DNA of 64,000 bases from positions 2,414,084 to 2,478,083 of the forward strand of contig NZ_JARYGZ010000001.1 of the NCBI RefSeq assembly GCF_029906645.1, read 5' to 3'. This DNA comes from Sphingomonas oryzagri (GTDB lineage Bacteria > Pseudomonadota > Alphaproteobacteria > Sphingomonadales > Sphingomonadaceae). The notes under the pieces are model-generated. The model searched no databases. It was not told where the DNA came from and saw nothing but the letters and a program-made list of their open reading frames with translations. Below, in pieces: positions 63,270 through 64,000 of the stretch. Numbering within the stretch: position 1 is the first letter of the stretch; each line of letters begins with the position of its first letter. Made by a program: the position numbers and the translations under genes.

Positions 63270-64000
63270 TCAGAACCCCTCCGGCATCTCCACCGGGCCG
63301 ACCAGCTCGGTGTGCCGCGCGATGGCGTAGCGGTCGGTCATGCCGGCGATGAAGTCGGCGATGTGGCGGGTGCGGGCCGGCTCCTCCTCCGGCAGGCTCG
63401 CGCGCCAGTTGGGCGGCAGCCGCTCGGGATCGGCAATGTACGCCGCGATCAGGCGGGTGAGCAGCCCCCGCGCGACCTCCGCCACCTCCAGCTGCGAAGG
63501 GCTGTGGTAGAGCGTCGCGTACATGTATTTCTTGAGCGCACGCTCGTCGGCCGCCATCGCGGGCGAGAAGCCGACGAGCTGGCGCCCCGCCCGGCGCACC
63601 TCGTCCACCGACGCGACGCCGCTTTCCGCGATGCGGCGGCGGCTCTCCTCGATCACGTCGTTGACCATCGCCCCGATCTGGTCGCGCACCAGTTCGCGGC
63701 GCAGGCGATCGGGCCGCGCGCAATCGGGGTGCCGCGCCGTCACAGCCCGCCAGCGCTCGCCCACGAAGGGCACGGCGCACAGCTCATCGAGATCGAGCAG
63801 TCCGGCGCGCAGACCGTCGTCGATGTCGTGATTGTCGTACGCGATGTCGTCGGCGATGGCGGCGATCTGCGCCTCCAGCGACGGCCAACTGCCGAGATCG
63901 AGCGGGAAATCGGCATCGGCCTCCTGCATCGCCCATGTCGGATGGCGGACCGGGCCGTTATGCTTGGCCAGCCCCTCCAGCATGTCCCAGGTGAGGTTCA
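63270..64000 (-). CDS. dgt: deoxyguanosinetriphosphate triphosphohydrolase, C-terminal part
   Basis: The 3' portion of a gene continuing beyond the window edge; about 243 residues are visible. The IAAIADDIAYDNHDIDDGLR segment has the His-Asp pair of the dGTPase-like HD family, followed by the helical C-terminal half (FSPAMAADERALKKYMYATLY). The family cleaves dNTPs to nucleoside and triphosphate and keeps the dNTP pool in check. The start and first metal ligands are outside the window. Confidence 0.9.
   Translation of the reverse strand, partial: NLTWDMLEGLAKHNGPVRHPTWAMQEADADFPLDLGSWPSLEAQIAAIADDIAYDNHDIDDGLRAGLLDLDELCAVPFVGERWRAVTARHPDCARPDRLRRELVRDQIGAMVNDVIEESRRRIAESGVASVDEVRRAGRQLVGFSPAMAADERALKKYMYATLYHSPSQLEVAEVARGLLTRLIAAYIADPERLPPNWRASLPEEEPARTRHIADFIAGMTDRYAIARHTELVGPVEMPEGF

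Overview
The window looks like a chromosomal segment from a GC-rich alphaproteobacterium of the sphingomonad group (Sphingomonas or a close relative). The main support is a serine palmitoyltransferase whose catalytic residues fall at the positions known for the Sphingomonas paucimobilis enzyme. Further support comes from a ceramide reductase / ACP / ceramide synthase gene set, a PhyR-NepR-EcfG-PhyP general stress locus of the type studied in Sphingomonas, and a CrtI-type carotenoid desaturase.

Positions 1-25,240 look accessory. A tyrosine recombinase (23445-24983) lies beside a tRNA-Ser(CGA) gene (25238-25327), with an AlpA-like regulator (23214-23426) and four short direct repeats between the recombinase and the tRNA. 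This is the usual right end of a tRNA-integrated genomic island. No second copy of the tRNA 3' end was found by eye, so the left end is probably outside the window. The cargo reads as a light and stress package. It has an MFS / phosphoesterase / ArsB-like / DedA membrane operon, two entericidin-like lipoproteins, a three-PAS LuxR regulator, a CsbD / PRC-barrel envelope-stress cassette, and a GAF-PAS HWE kinase with a single-domain receiver. It also has a LOV hybrid histidine kinase, a tightly overlapped DUF393-DUF427-ABC1 operon, folE with a renalase-like FAD enzyme, an EL222-like LOV-HTH regulator coupled to an SDR, a lone trpB and crtI.

Positions 25,328-64,000 look like core chromosome. They hold hspQ, rplU-rpmA, a GNAT enzyme, obgE and proB. 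Next comes a sphingolipid region: ceramide reductase, ACP, spt, a hybrid kinase, an NTase-like gene, a DAG/ceramide-kinase-like gene, DUF2141, lptF-lptG, a membrane hydroxylase and a ceramide-synthase-like gene. After that come an M28 peptidase, xth, erpA, an M23 peptidase, a DUF455 protein, bcp and glnE, then the general stress locus, then tatABC, scpAB, nagZ, a SPOR protein, argS, a homocysteine methyltransferase and the 3' part of a dGTPase gene.

The most interesting item is a probable small RNA at about 53873-53975, just downstream of phyP. It has a perfect EcfG-type promoter (GGAAC-N16-CGTT), two hairpins that each display a run of seven C in the loop, and a terminator-like T run. This matches the idea of GsrN, the sigma-T-dependent C-rich-loop sRNA of Caulobacter, which is often found near ecfG. 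The same promoter type precedes the ecfG operon (GGAAC-N17-CGTT) and, with one mismatch each, nepR and the LOV histidine kinase. If real, the last of these would link the island photoreceptor to the core general stress response.

All similarity statements rest on reading motifs and remembered family features. No database search was run.
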